A DNA stretch of 64,000 nt from the NCBI GenBank assembly GCA_016789705.1, contig JAEUQR010000022.1, positions 1 to 64,000 on the forward strand, given 5' to 3'. Below are positions 7,339 through 16,420 of the stretch, piece by piece. Made by a program: the position numbers and the translations under genes. How positions within the stretch are numbered: position 1 is the stretch's first letter; every line of letters begins with the position of its first letter. A model generated the notes under the pieces. That model was not told the origin of the DNA. It did no database searches and worked only from the letters and a program-made list of their open reading frames with translations. Origin of the DNA: Acidobacteriota bacterium (lineage in GTDB: Bacteria; Acidobacteriota; Vicinamibacteria; Vicinamibacterales; UBA2999).

Positions 7339-8181
7339 ATGTCCCGTTCCCGCCGTGTGTTCCGCCCGGCGGCGCTTGCGGTCTTCGTGATTGCCGGTGC
7401 CCTGATGGTCACCGCGGCGCCAGGAGCGCAGCCGGCCGCGGCGCCGGTTGAAGGCAGCGCGGACTGGGTGGCCGCGCGCATCGACGCCCGTGACACCGGC
7501 CGCGACTCGCGCCTGGCGATGACGATGCGCCTGGCCGACCGGCAGGGGCGCACGCGCGAGCGCACGCTCGTCATCACCACCCTCGCTGCCGCCGGCGCCC
7601 GCGGCGACCGCGTGCTCGTGCGCTTCCTGGGTCCGGCCGACATCCGTGGCACCGGATTCCTCGTCTGGGAGCACGCGCAGAAGGACGACGAACGCTTCCT
7701 CTACCTGCCGGCGCTCGGCCGCGTGCGCCGCATCGCCGGCGCCGAAGCGCAGGAGAGCTTCGTTGGGAGCGACCTGAGCTACGAAGACATTGGTGGCCGC
7801 AGGCTGACCGACTACACCTACCGGATGGTCGAGGCTACCGCCGCGTGGACCGACACGCAGGGCGCGTCGCACCCGGCCTGGCGGATCGAGTCGCTGGCGA
7901 AGGACGCCGGCGCGCGGTATCCGAAGGTGCAGTCGCTCGTGCGCAAGGACGCCTTCGTCATCGTCGAGGCCCAGGTGTTCAACCGCCGCGGCGAACGCGA
8001 GAAGCAGTACACCGTCTCGCGGCTCGAGCGCCCGGGCGGCATCTGGACGGTCATGGACGCCACGATGGCCAACGAGGCGACGCGCACGCGCACGACGCTC
8101 GTCGTGACCGAGGCCCGCTACAACACCGGCCTCGCCGAGGACGCCTTCAGCCGGCGTGAACTGGAGCAGGGCGCCCGGTGA
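7339..8181 (+). CDS. Periplasmic outer-membrane lipoprotein-sorting-like protein (LolA fold) of an RND export operon
   Basis: 280 residues from the ATG at 7339, preceded by GAGGTG and starting a clean signal peptide (MSRSRRV, hydrophobic core, ending near APGAQ). An alternative ATG at 7318 lies 6 bases after the -10 box and would be leaderless, giving 287 residues. The mature part (RVLVRFLGPADIRGTGFLVWEH, ERFLYLPALGRVRRIAG) is characteristic of the LolA-like proteins found beside HAE3-type RND exporters. It probably handles a lipid or lipoprotein in the periplasm. Its stop overlaps the RND start. Confidence 0.85.
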   Translation: MSRSRRVFRPAALAVFVIAGALMVTAAPGAQPAAAPVEGSADWVAARIDARDTGRDSRLAMTMRLADRQGRTRERTLVITTLAAAGARGDRVLVRFLGPADIRGTGFLVWEHAQKDDERFLYLPALGRVRRIAGAEAQESFVGSDLSYEDIGGRRLTDYTYRMVEATAAWTDTQGASHPAWRIESLAKDAGARYPKVQSLVRKDAFVIVEAQVFNRRGEREKQYTVSRLERPGGIWTVMDATMANEATRTRTTLVVTEARYNTGLAEDAFSRRELEQGAR

Positions 8182-10502
8182 GTCCGTCGGCGCGGCTGGC
8201 CCGCATCCTCTACCGGTGGCGGCTGCCGATCACCGCGCTCGTGCTCGCCGGCGCCCTGGTCTGCGCCGGCAAGGCCAACCTCAATAACATCAACAACGAC
8301 CTGAGCGCCTGGGTCGCGACGGACTCGCCGGAATACGTCGAGTACGAACGTTTTCGCCGTGAGTTCGGCGGTGGCCGCACGCTCATCATCGCCGTCGCCG
8401 GCGAGGGCATCTTCACGCCAGACGGCCTGCGCTACATCGACCGCATCTCGCGCGAGATCGCCCGCCTGCCGCTCATCGAACGTGTGCAGAGCCTGGCGAC
8501 GGCGAACGTCGTGCGCCAGCTGCCGCCACAGGACGGCGACGACGGCGGCATCGAGGTGACGCCGCTCGTCGGCGATCGGCTCGACACGGCCACGGGCGCC
8601 GCCGACGTGCGCGAGGACGCGCTCGACGATCCGCTGCTGCGCGGCGATCTCGTCTCGGCGGATGGCCGCGTGACGGCGCTCGTCATCTCCACCGACGAAG
8701 AGCGGATCGACGCCGTGCGCGGCGAGGTCATCGAGCAGATCCGCGGCATCGTCGACACGGCGCGGCCGCCCGGCCTCGCCACCTACTTCAACGGTCCGCT
8801 CGAAATCAGCGAAACCTACAACCGCATCACCCTGGCCAACCAGCGCGACCTGACGCCGCCGGTGCTCGGCATCACCATCATCGCGCTCTACGCGATGTTC
8901 CGCTCGGTCCGCAAGGTGGTGCTGCTCGTCTTCGCCATCGGCGTGAGCGTGCTCTGGACGCTCGGGCTCTACGTGCTGCTCGGCTACGAGATGAACGTCC
9001 TCACGAGCATGCTGACGCCGCTCGTGGTCGTGCTGGCCGTGGCGGACGACGTGCACATCGTGCAGCACTTCGACCGCGAGATGCGCGAGCACGGTGACCG
9101 GCAGCGGGCGTTCGAATCCACCATCGCGCACCTCGTGACGCCGCTCTTCGGGGCCAGCGCGACGACGGCACTCGGCCTGCTGTCGCTGGCGACGAGCGAT
9201 GTCGTCGCCGTGCACTCCTTCGGCATCGGCGCCGCCACGGGCGTGATGGTCGACATGATGGTCTCGCTCGTGCTCGTGCCGACGCTGCTCGTCTGGATGC
9301 GGCCCGACACCCACACGCCGCCGCAGGAAACGTGGCTGCTCGAGCCGCTGCGCCGCCTCGGCCGCTGGTCGTTCACCCACGCCACGCCGGTACTCGCCGT
9401 GACCGGGCTCGTGCTCGTGGCCGCCGTGGCCGGTGTGCTGCGGCTGCGGGTGGACACCAACCACGTGAACTTCTTCGCGCCCGGGCATCCGCTGCACGAG
9501 TCGGCCGACGTGATGGACCGCGAACTGGCCGGCATCTACAGCTTCAACGTGATGCTCGACGGGCCGCCAGACGCCATCGCCAGGCCCGATGTGATGGCGC
9601 GCATGGACCGCCTGGCCGAGGCGCTGCGCCGGCAGCCGCAGGTGCGCAAGGTCACGTCGGTCGTCGATTACGTGAAGCGCACCAACCAGCGGCTGGAGGG
9701 CGGCGCCGAGGCTGCCTACGTGCTGCCGGCGGCGCCGGGCGGCATCGCGCAGGAGCTCTTCGTGTTCGGGCTGTCGGACGAAGGCCGCACCGAACTCGAG
9801 CGCGTCGTCGCCAGCGACTACAGCCGCGCGCACCTCACGGTGAAGCTGGCGTCGATGAGCTCGGATGTGGTCTTCGAGCAGATCTTCGAGGCCGAGCGCC
9901 TCGCGCGTGACGCCTTCGCCGGCTCGGACGTGACGCCCACCGTCACCGGCGCCGGCCGCATCTTCGCCACGCTCGATCACTACCTCGTGACCTCGCAGGT
10001 CACGAGCTTCGGCACCGCCTTCGTCACGGTGTTCGCGGTGATCTTCCTGGTCTTCCGCTCGGCGAAGTTCGGCCTGCTGGCGATTGTCGCGAACGTCGTG
10101 CCGGTGGCGGCCGTGCTCGGCCTGATGGGCTGGATCGGCATCTCGCTGAACGTCGCCACGATCATGGTGGCGAGCGTGGCGCTCGGCGTCGTCGACGACG
10201 ACACCATCCACTTCATCGGCCGCTTCCGGCGCGAGACGGCCCACGGTGCCACGGCCGACGTGGCGGTGGAGCGCGCCGCCATGGACGAAGGGCGCGCGTC
10301 GCTCACGACCGCGCTCGTCAACAGCCTGAGCTTCGGGGTGCTCTGGTTCTCGGAGTACAAACCCACCGCCTGGTTCGGGTCGTTGCTGGCCGTCACGATG
10401 GCCGTGGCCTTCCTGGCCGAGATCTTCATCGTGCCGGCCGTGATCGCCCGCTTCCCGAGGCTCTACGGATCGGCGGCCCGGCCGGCCGTGGCGGCGGCGT
10501 GA
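8178..10502 (+). CDS. RND superfamily exporter, HAE3/MMPL-like
   Basis: 774 residues in two homologous halves, each a hydrophobic helix, a large periplasmic loop and five further helices. The GTG start at 8178 overlaps the previous stop (GTGA). Charged membrane motifs expected in proton-driven RND pumps are present: AVADDVHIVQHF in the first half and VVDDDTIHFIGRF in the second. HAE3 proteins export hydrophobic molecules such as hopanoids or other lipids and do not need a membrane-fusion protein. With the LolA-like protein before it and the outer-membrane protein after it, it probably moves a lipid-like substrate to the outer membrane. Confidence 0.9.
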   Translation: MSPSARLARILYRWRLPITALVLAGALVCAGKANLNNINNDLSAWVATDSPEYVEYERFRREFGGGRTLIIAVAGEGIFTPDGLRYIDRISREIARLPLIERVQSLATANVVRQLPPQDGDDGGIEVTPLVGDRLDTATGAADVREDALDDPLLRGDLVSADGRVTALVISTDEERIDAVRGEVIEQIRGIVDTARPPGLATYFNGPLEISETYNRITLANQRDLTPPVLGITIIALYAMFRSVRKVVLLVFAIGVSVLWTLGLYVLLGYEMNVLTSMLTPLVVVLAVADDVHIVQHFDREMREHGDRQRAFESTIAHLVTPLFGASATTALGLLSLATSDVVAVHSFGIGAATGVMVDMMVSLVLVPTLLVWMRPDTHTPPQETWLLEPLRRLGRWSFTHATPVLAVTGLVLVAAVAGVLRLRVDTNHVNFFAPGHPLHESADVMDRELAGIYSFNVMLDGPPDAIARPDVMARMDRLAEALRRQPQVRKVTSVVDYVKRTNQRLEGGAEAAYVLPAAPGGIAQELFVFGLSDEGRTELERVVASDYSRAHLTVKLASMSSDVVFEQIFEAERLARDAFAGSDVTPTVTGAGRIFATLDHYLVTSQVTSFGTAFVTVFAVIFLVFRSAKFGLLAIVANVVPVAAVLGLMGWIGISLNVATIMVASVALGVVDDDTIHFIGRFRRETAHGATADVAVERAAMDEGRASLTTALVNSLSFGVLWFSEYKPTAWFGSLLAVTMAVAFLAEIFIVPAVIARFPRLYGSAARPAVAAA

Positions 10503-11800
10503 TGCCGCGTCACGCGCGCGTGGCGGCACTTGCCCTGGCCCTGCTGGCTGCGCCGGTCACTGCCGTGGCACAGCCTGCAGCCACGCTGAGCGGCTACACG
10601 TCGCTCATGCTCGACGCGGTGCCCGATGCGCCAGGTCCGTCGGCCTCACCGGCAGGTGCGATCGAACTGCGTGGACGTGTCTTCCTGGACGGCCGCCTGA
10701 CGTTCGGCGAACGCCTGACCGTGCGCGCGTCGGCGTGGGCGGAGGGCCTGACCGGCGAGCGGAACGGCTCGGCGCGACGGGCGGCGTTGGCGCAGCCGCA
10801 CGAGATCTCGGCCACCTGGGCTACGTCCGCGCTGGAGGTCACGGCCGGGATCGGCCAGGTGGTCTGGGGCCGTCTGGACGAGTTCCAGCCGACCGATGTC
10901 GTCAATCCGATCGACGTGACGCGGTTCTTCCTCGAAGGCCGGGCCGAGGCGCGCCGTGCCGTGGCCCTCGCGCGCCTGCGGGCGTTCCTGCCGGCCGGCG
11001 CGACCTTCGACGCCGTGTACGTGCCGGTCTTCCGGGCTGCCACCTTCGACATGCTGGGCGAGGCGACGTCGCCCTTCTCGCTCGCGCCGCGCGAGGCCTG
11101 CGTCACAGGCGCGTGCCTGCCGGTCGTGACCTCGCAGGTCCGGCCGGCGGTGACGGTCGCGAACGGGCAGGGCGGCGCGCGTCTTGCGGCCACCACGGGC
11201 CGCGTGGACTGGGCGCTCATGGCCTGGCGCGGATTCGAGGCCGTGCCGCTCTACGAGGCGGCCGCGCCGTTCGTGCCCGGCGTCCGCGGTGTGGCGGTGG
11301 ACGCGGTGCATCCGCGCACCACCGTGGTGGGTGGTGACGTGGAGACCGTACGCGGCGCCTGGGGCGTGCGCGGTGAGCTCGCCTGGCACGTGGAGGACAC
11401 GCTCCAGGCGACCGACCGTTTCGCCGCGCTCGCCGCGCGCTCGGTCGAGGGCGGCGTGGGCGTCGACCGCCGGGCCGGCGACTATCGCGTCTCGGCGACG
11501 ATTCTCGGCGTGGCGCGCCGCCTGCGGGCCGGCGAGGCGGGCCTCGTCGATCGTCACGACCTGCAGGTCGTCACGTCAGTCGACCGCTCGAATGCCCGCG
11601 ACACCCGCCGGCTCCGCCTGTTCGGCGTCTACAATCCCGGCGATCGCAGCGCGTTCGTGCGCGGTGTCGGCGGTGTCAGCGTGCGCGACGGCTGGTGGCT
11701 CGAGGCGTCGGCGGGATGGCTGACTGGCAACGGCACCGACACGCTGTCGCGCCTCGCAGGTCGCGACTTCGTCTACCTGCGCGCCCGCGTGTATTTCTGA
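10502..11800 (+). CDS. Outer-membrane beta-barrel partner of the RND exporter (DUF1302-like)
   Basis: 432 residues from the ATG at 10502 (overlapping the RND stop); a GTG at 10499 is the alternative. A signal peptide ends at AVAQ. The mature part is a series of alternating strands ending in an aromatic terminal strand (DFVYLRARVYF), as outer-membrane barrels do. The segment IGQVVWGRLDEFQPTDVVNPID matches the pattern of DUF1302 proteins encoded next to HAE3 exporters. Likely role: the outer-membrane step of the same export path. Confidence 0.75.
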   Translation: MPRHARVAALALALLAAPVTAVAQPAATLSGYTSLMLDAVPDAPGPSASPAGAIELRGRVFLDGRLTFGERLTVRASAWAEGLTGERNGSARRAALAQPHEISATWATSALEVTAGIGQVVWGRLDEFQPTDVVNPIDVTRFFLEGRAEARRAVALARLRAFLPAGATFDAVYVPVFRAATFDMLGEATSPFSLAPREACVTGACLPVVTSQVRPAVTVANGQGGARLAATTGRVDWALMAWRGFEAVPLYEAAAPFVPGVRGVAVDAVHPRTTVVGGDVETVRGAWGVRGELAWHVEDTLQATDRFAALAARSVEGGVGVDRRAGDYRVSATILGVARRLRAGEAGLVDRHDLQVVTSVDRSNARDTRRLRLFGVYNPGDRSAFVRGVGGVSVRDGWWLEASAGWLTGNGTDTLSRLAGRDFVYLRARVYF

Positions 11801-11854
11801 GCGGGCCTCGGCGGCGCCCGCCTTGTGGACCTCGGGCGCGTCCTCCTTTTCCCC

Positions 11855-11860
11855 TACAAT
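11855..11860 (+). promoter_or_regulatory. Candidate -10 box of the MBL-fold gene
   Basis: TACAAT about 31 bases before the GTG at 11892. No clear -35. Confidence 0.4.
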
Positions 11861-11891
11861 CGACGGGTATCCTTCTGCGCCGCCGGCTCCT

Positions 11892-12683
11892 GTGAACGTC
11901 GTCACCCTGCATGCCGCCAACCCGGGCCCGATGACCGGCTCCGGGAACTGGACCTACCTGCTGCCTGGCCCCCGGCCGCTGCTGGTGGATGCCGGCGTGG
12001 GCCACGACGACCACCTCGCCCGTCTGTTCGAGGCAGTGCCCGGCGGGCCCGCCACCGTCGTGGTCACGCATGCGCACTCGGACCACGCGAGTGGTGCCCC
12101 GGCACTCCACGAGCGGGCGCCCGCCATCCGCTTTCTCAAGGTGCCGTGGCCCGACAGCGACGCCGCCTACGCCGTGCCGTGGGATGCGCTGGATGACGGA
12201 CAGGTGCTCGAGACGGCCGAGGGGCCGCTCACCGTGGTGCACACGCCCGGGCACTCCCCCGACCACGTGGTGCTCTGGCACGAGGCGTCGCGCACGGCCT
12301 TCACGGGCGACCTGCTCGTGCGCGGCAGCACGGTGGTCATCCCGGCATCTCGCGGTGGCGTGCTCGCCGACTATCTGCACTCGCTCGGACGCCTGGCCGC
12401 GCTCGGGCCGCGGCGGGCCCTGCCGGCGCACGGTCCGGTCATCGACGATCCGCTGGCCGTCATCGACGCCTATCTCGCGCACCGCCGCGACCGCGAGCGG
12501 CAGGTGCTCGAGACGCTCGGCGAGACTCCGGCGACGATTCCGGCGCTCGTCGGGCGGATCTACCGGGAACTGCATCCCGCCCTGGTCGCGATGGCCGGGG
12601 AAAGTGTGCTCGCGCATCTCGTGATGCTCGAAGGCCAGGCGCGCGTCGCGCGCGACGGCGCCACGTGGCGGCTCGTCCGCTGA
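11892..12683 (+). CDS. MBL-fold metallohydrolase, LACTB2-like
   Basis: 263 residues from the GTG at 11892, where family similarity begins (VNVVTLHAANPGPMTGSGNW). THAHSDHASG is the HxHxDH zinc motif, followed by HTPGHSPDH and FTGDLLVRG, which supply further ligands. The C-terminal 60 residues form the winged-helix end typical of LACTB2-type proteins. Relatives include glyoxalase-II-like hydrolases and the LACTB2 endoribonuclease, so the substrate (thioester or RNA) is unresolved. Followed 70 bases later by a peptidase on the same strand. Confidence 0.85.
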   Translation: MNVVTLHAANPGPMTGSGNWTYLLPGPRPLLVDAGVGHDDHLARLFEAVPGGPATVVVTHAHSDHASGAPALHERAPAIRFLKVPWPDSDAAYAVPWDALDDGQVLETAEGPLTVVHTPGHSPDHVVLWHEASRTAFTGDLLVRGSTVVIPASRGGVLADYLHSLGRLAALGPRRALPAHGPVIDDPLAVIDAYLAHRRDRERQVLETLGETPATIPALVGRIYRELHPALVAMAGESVLAHLVMLEGQARVARDGATWRLVR

Positions 12684-12707
12684 CGTCCGGCCGCCCGGTG
12701 GCAGTGT

Positions 12708-12713
12708 TACAGT
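12708..12713 (+). promoter_or_regulatory. Candidate -10 box of the M20 peptidase gene
   Basis: TACAGT, about 40 bases before the ATG at 12754. Unlike many neighbours this gene would have a leader, and it has a matching ribosome site (GGAG at 12744-12747). Confidence 0.35.
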
Positions 12714-12753
12714 GACGAAGCGCGTCCGGGCCCGGGCGGACGCGGAGCATCCC

Positions 12754-14136
12754 ATGGAAAAGATCGTCGATTTCATCAATCTGAACCGCGACAGGTTCGT
12801 CGAGCAGCTCAAGGGTTACCTCGCCATCCCCAGCATCTCGGCCCTGCCGGAGCACACTGCCGACGTCAGGCGCTGCGCCGAGTGGACGGCCGCCGAACTC
12901 ACCCGCATCGGCATGCACGGCGCGCGTCTGGTCGAGACGCCCGGGCATCCGGTGGTCTATGCCGAATGGCTCGGCGCCACCGGCGCGCCGACCATCCTCT
13001 TCTACGGCCACTACGACGTGCAGCCGGTCGATCCGCTGGAACTCTGGACCTCGCCGCCCTTCGAGGCCACCGTGCGCGACGGCGAGCTCTACGCGCGCGG
13101 CGCCGTCGATGACAAGGGCCAGGTCTTCATGCACATGAAGGCCATCGAGGCGCACCTGTCGCAGACCGGCCGGCTGCCGGTGAACATCAAGGTCGTCCTC
13201 GAGGGCGAGGAAGAGGTGGGCAGCGCCAACCTCGACAACTTCATCAAGGCCAACAGGGACCTGCTCGCGGCCGACGTCGTCGTCATCAGCGATTCGCCGA
13301 TGTTCGATCGGGACGTGCCGTCGATCTGCTACGGCCTGCGCGGCCTGGCGTACTTCCAGATCGACGTGCGCGGCACGAAGTCGGATCTGCATTCCGGCTC
13401 CTTCGGCGGCGCGGTCGTGAACCCGGCGATGGCGCTGGCAACGGCACTGGCGGCGATGAAGGACAAGGGCGGGCGCATCAAGATCCCCGGCTTCTACGAC
13501 GATGTCGTGGCGCTGCGCGACGAAGAACGCGCCGAGTTCGCCAAGCTGCCCTTCAACGAGAAGCGCTACCGGATGGACCTGGGCGCGCCGAAACTGTTCG
13601 GCGAGTCGGGTTACACGACCCTCGAACGCGTGTGGGCGCGGCCCACCTTCGAGGTGAACGGCCTGCTCTCGGGCTTCACCGGCGACGGCGCGAAGACGGT
13701 GCTGCCGGCCGTGGCGATGGCCAAGGTCAGCATGCGCCTCGTGCCCAACCAGGACCCGCAGAAGATCGGCGACCTCTTCGAGGACTACCTGAAGAAGGTC
13801 ATGTCGAAGGCCGTGCACTACTCGCTCACGCGCATGCACGGCGGCAAGCCGTGGATGACCTCGTTCGACAACCAGTACGTGCAGGCCGCCGGCCGGGCCA
13901 TCGAACGCGGCTTCGGCAAGACGCCGGTCTTCAACCGCGAGGGCGGCTCGATTCCGGTCGTCGCCACCTTCCAGGAAGAACTCGGCCTGCCGTGTGTGCT
14001 CTTCGGCGTGGGCCTGCCCGACGAGAACGCCCACGCGCCCGACGAGAAGATCGATCTGGGCAACTTCCACAACGGTGTCGTCGCCTCGGCCGCGCTCTAT
14101 GAGGAGATCGGTCGCTTGGGGACCGCCTCGAACTGA
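12754..14136 (+). CDS. M20 family dipeptidase / metallopeptidase
   Basis: 460 residues. The ATG at 12754 is chosen because GGAG lies 6 bases upstream. The co-catalytic zinc site is complete in outline: HYDVQP (H86, D88), AVDDKG (D119/D120) and EGEEEVG (E152-E154). A dimerisation (lid) domain occupies the middle third. This is the CNDP/DapE-like branch of M20 that cleaves dipeptides and related amides in the cytoplasm. No signal peptide. Confidence 0.93.
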   Translation: MEKIVDFINLNRDRFVEQLKGYLAIPSISALPEHTADVRRCAEWTAAELTRIGMHGARLVETPGHPVVYAEWLGATGAPTILFYGHYDVQPVDPLELWTSPPFEATVRDGELYARGAVDDKGQVFMHMKAIEAHLSQTGRLPVNIKVVLEGEEEVGSANLDNFIKANRDLLAADVVVISDSPMFDRDVPSICYGLRGLAYFQIDVRGTKSDLHSGSFGGAVVNPAMALATALAAMKDKGGRIKIPGFYDDVVALRDEERAEFAKLPFNEKRYRMDLGAPKLFGESGYTTLERVWARPTFEVNGLLSGFTGDGAKTVLPAVAMAKVSMRLVPNQDPQKIGDLFEDYLKKVMSKAVHYSLTRMHGGKPWMTSFDNQYVQAAGRAIERGFGKTPVFNREGGSIPVVATFQEELGLPCVLFGVGLPDENAHAPDEKIDLGNFHNGVVASAALYEEIGRLGTASN

Positions 14137-14164
14137 CATGGAGCGGGGGAGAGTCCCCAGCCTC

Positions 14165-14836
14165 ATGGACGGAACACTGACGGCGCTCGCGGCCTTCTAC
14201 GGGCCGCTGGCGCCGCCGCCTCGTGACCTCTTCGCGTTCTTCGTGTGGGAGATCCTGTCGGCGCGGGCGTTGCCGGCGCGTCGTGACATGGCCTGGCAGG
14301 CGGTGAAGCGCATTCCCGCGCTGACGCCGGATGCGATGTTCCGCGCGCCGAAGGACGATCTGAAAGCCGCCCTCGAAGGCCTCGGCGGCTTCGAGGAGCG
14401 CCTCGAGGCGCTCCGGGCCGGCAGCGGCCACTTCCGTCGCCACCGCGACCTGCCCGAGATCGTCGCCGGACCGCTCCTCGGCGCCACGCGGGCCCTGCGC
14501 GATGTGCCGCACCTCACGCCCTCGGCGCAGGTGCGGGCGCTGTTCTTCGCCGGCGGACACGCCGTGCCCGCGGTGGACGACCAGACGTCTCGCGTCGTGG
14601 CACGGCTGGCCGGCGTCGCCGCGCCGGCCGGACCACGGCGCCGGCGCGCGGCCCGAAAGCACCTGCAGGCCGCGTTCGACCGTGACCCCGACCGGCTCGC
14701 CCAGGCGCTCGTGCTGCTCGGGCACCATGCCGGGCATGCGTGCGTCGAACACGCGCCGCACTGCACGGTGTGCCCGCTCAAGACCGGCTGCGCGTGGGCG
14801 CTGGCGCGGCAGGATCCGGCGGCCGGCCCGGGTTAG
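14165..14836 (+). CDS. Endonuclease III-like HhH-GPD protein with 4Fe-4S loop and altered catalytic lysine
   Basis: 223 residues from the ATG at 14165; an ATG at 14138 would add nine. The C-terminal loop C193-X6-C200-X2-C203-X5-C209 is the canonical Nth/MutY iron-sulfur cluster. The helix-hairpin-helix LPGVGRK of Nth aligns without gaps with VPHLTPS (114-120): the lysine is Ser120, as in the monofunctional glycosylase MutY, and the hairpin glycines are lost. The catalytic Asp is kept (D138), in VDDQTSRVV instead of VDTHVxRV. It may be a glycosylase without lyase activity, or a DNA-binding relative. Its stop overlaps the convergent gene's stop by 4 bases. Confidence 0.8.
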   Translation: MDGTLTALAAFYGPLAPPPRDLFAFFVWEILSARALPARRDMAWQAVKRIPALTPDAMFRAPKDDLKAALEGLGGFEERLEALRAGSGHFRRHRDLPEIVAGPLLGATRALRDVPHLTPSAQVRALFFAGGHAVPAVDDQTSRVVARLAGVAAPAGPRRRRAARKHLQAAFDRDPDRLAQALVLLGHHAGHACVEHAPHCTVCPLKTGCAWALARQDPAAGPG

Positions 14837-15717
14837 TTCAGCGAGGCGACCTTGCGGCGCAGCGACTTCACGTGGTCCCACACCTGCGTCGTTTCCTCGC
14901 GCGCCTCGTCGCCCCTGTCGGTGAGCGTGAGCAGCCGCAGGTACTTCTCCAGATCCCGCAGCGCCGCCGCGTAATCGTGCAGGTGATACGAGAGCAGCCC
15001 GCGATCGCGCAGCTCGGCGAGCGACGACGGCGACAGCGCCAGCAGCGCGTCAGTCACCGCGTGCGCCTGCGGGAACGAGCGATTCTGCACGTAGAGCCGC
15101 TTGAGGTTCACGAGCATCCGCACGAAGACCTGCCGGCGCGTGGCGCGGGCCAGCAGGTCGGGACGGAACGGCACGTGCTCGTCGTGCCTGGCGAGCAGGG
15201 CGCGGCAGTCCGTATCGGTCAGGATCGCGCCGTCGCCGAACGCATCCACGACCAGTCCGGTGCCGGCGTCCTGTCCGGCGGCGCCGTCCCACACCCGCAC
15301 CAGGAAGTGCCCGGGGAAGTTGATGCCTTCCACGCGCAGGCCGGCCCGTCGCGCCACGTCCATGTAGATGATGGCCAACGTGATCGGAATGCCGGTGCGG
15401 CGGTCGATCACCTGGTTGAGGCAGCTGTTGCGCACGTCGCCGTAGTGTTCGCGATTGCCGCGGAAGCCGAGCGTGCCGAAGAGGCAGCGGTTGATGGCCT
15501 CGATGCGCGCGTGCAGCGGACCTTCCACGCCGGCTTCGGCGTTCACCGCGGCCAGCGCGTCGTCGCCGATGGCGTCGAGACGGGCGAGATAGCGCGCGGC
15601 ATCGAGCGACGGGTACTCGACCGCGGCGATGAGCAGGGCCCCGGGCGCGAAGGCCGGATCCGGCCGCGCGTCCGCGTCTTCGAGAGCCTGAGCGAGCGCG
15701 GCGCCTGAGGGAAGCAT
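14833..15717 (-). CDS. SirB1-like transglutaminase-fold / TPR protein
   Basis: 294 residues, starting at the ATG at 15715-15717 (MLPSGAAL). Upstream codons in the same frame run through the HAD gene in another frame and are not part of it. The N-terminal half matches the SirB1 family: LFGTLGFRGNREHYGDVRNSCLNQVIDRRTG, ITLAIIYMDVARRAGL and NFPGHFLVR supply the Cys, His and Asp of a transglutaminase-like core. The C-terminal 90 residues are TPR-like helices. Function is undefined; known members are small cytoplasmic proteins. 13 bases after the HAD gene, same strand. Confidence 0.85.
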   Translation of the reverse strand: MLPSGAALAQALEDADARPDPAFAPGALLIAAVEYPSLDAARYLARLDAIGDDALAAVNAEAGVEGPLHARIEAINRCLFGTLGFRGNREHYGDVRNSCLNQVIDRRTGIPITLAIIYMDVARRAGLRVEGINFPGHFLVRVWDGAAGQDAGTGLVVDAFGDGAILTDTDCRALLARHDEHVPFRPDLLARATRRQVFVRMLVNLKRLYVQNRSFPQAHAVTDALLALSPSSLAELRDRGLLSYHLHDYAAALRDLEKYLRLLTLTDRGDEAREETTQVWDHVKSLRRKVASLN

Positions 15718-15730
15718 GCGGGCGGGCGTC

Positions 15731-16420
15731 CTACCTGGCGCAGAGCTGCTCGAGCGCGTCGAGGTCGAGCCCGTCGAGCCCGCCGACGACCAGTTCGGCG
15801 TGGGCGGTGAGCGCCTCGGCAGGGTAGGTCGTGGCCACGGCCACCGTGCGCAGGCCGGCCGCCCGGGCCGACTCGAGCCCCCAGCGTGAATCCTCGATGG
15901 CCACCGTGCGGGAGGGCAGGAGCGTGCGGCCGGTGATGCGACCGAGGCGCGCGAACGCCTCCAGATACGGGTCCGGCGCCGGCTTCGAGTTCGGCGTCTG
16001 GTCGGCGCCGACGACGGCGAGGAAGTGCGCGCGCAGGCCGGCCTTGCCGAGCACGTCGTCGATCTCGTGTGTCTGTGCGCCGGAGGCGACCGCGACCGGC
16101 ACGCGCGCGGCGGCCGCACGGATGAAGTCGGCGGCGCCGGGGAAGAGCATCTCGCCGGCGGCGGCGAGCGCGTCGTAGCGATGGCCCTTGGCGGTCACGA
16201 GGGCGTCGAGGGTGCGCTCGTCGAGCACCTGGCCCTGGTCGCGGGCGAGCTGCCGGAACACGCCATGATCGTCGAACCCGAGGTAGTGCGCATAGTAGGC
16301 GTCGGTCGAGAGCGTGAGCGGCGTGCCGTCGAGCGTCTGCTGGAAGGCGAGCAGGTGCAGCCGCTCGCTGTTGGCGATGACGCCGTCGAAGTCGAAGATG
16401 ATCGCGTGCAGCGCGCTCAT
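15731..16420 (-). CDS. HAD superfamily hydrolase, beta-phosphoglucomutase-like
   Basis: 229 residues. Motif I FDFDGVI (nucleophile D10, acid D12), motif II VASG, a lysine in NSKPAPDPY, and motif IV VAIEDSRWG are all present. The helical cap between motifs I and II puts it in the beta-PGM/phosphatase subgroup I. It probably acts on a small phosphorylated metabolite; a second catalytic function is not evident. It overlaps the DUF1684 gene by 4 bases, so the three minus-strand genes 14833-17061 form one transcript. Confidence 0.9.
   Translation of the reverse strand: MSALHAIIFDFDGVIANSERLHLLAFQQTLDGTPLTLSTDAYYAHYLGFDDHGVFRQLARDQGQVLDERTLDALVTAKGHRYDALAAAGEMLFPGAADFIRAAAARVPVAVASGAQTHEIDDVLGKAGLRAHFLAVVGADQTPNSKPAPDPYLEAFARLGRITGRTLLPSRTVAIEDSRWGLESARAAGLRTVAVATTYPAEALTAHAELVVGGLDGLDLDALEQLCAR

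Noticed and set aside
8118-10529. Open frame of about 800 codons antisense to the RND exporter
   Set aside because: Its composition is Arg/His/Asp-rich and lacks any fold; it mirrors the codon bias of the real gene. The same applies to other long antisense frames (3666-5351, 24559-27171, 22147-24045).
14833-16119. A 428-codon SirB1-like protein
   Set aside because: The first 134 codons run through the HAD gene in another frame; the family match starts at the ATG at 15717.
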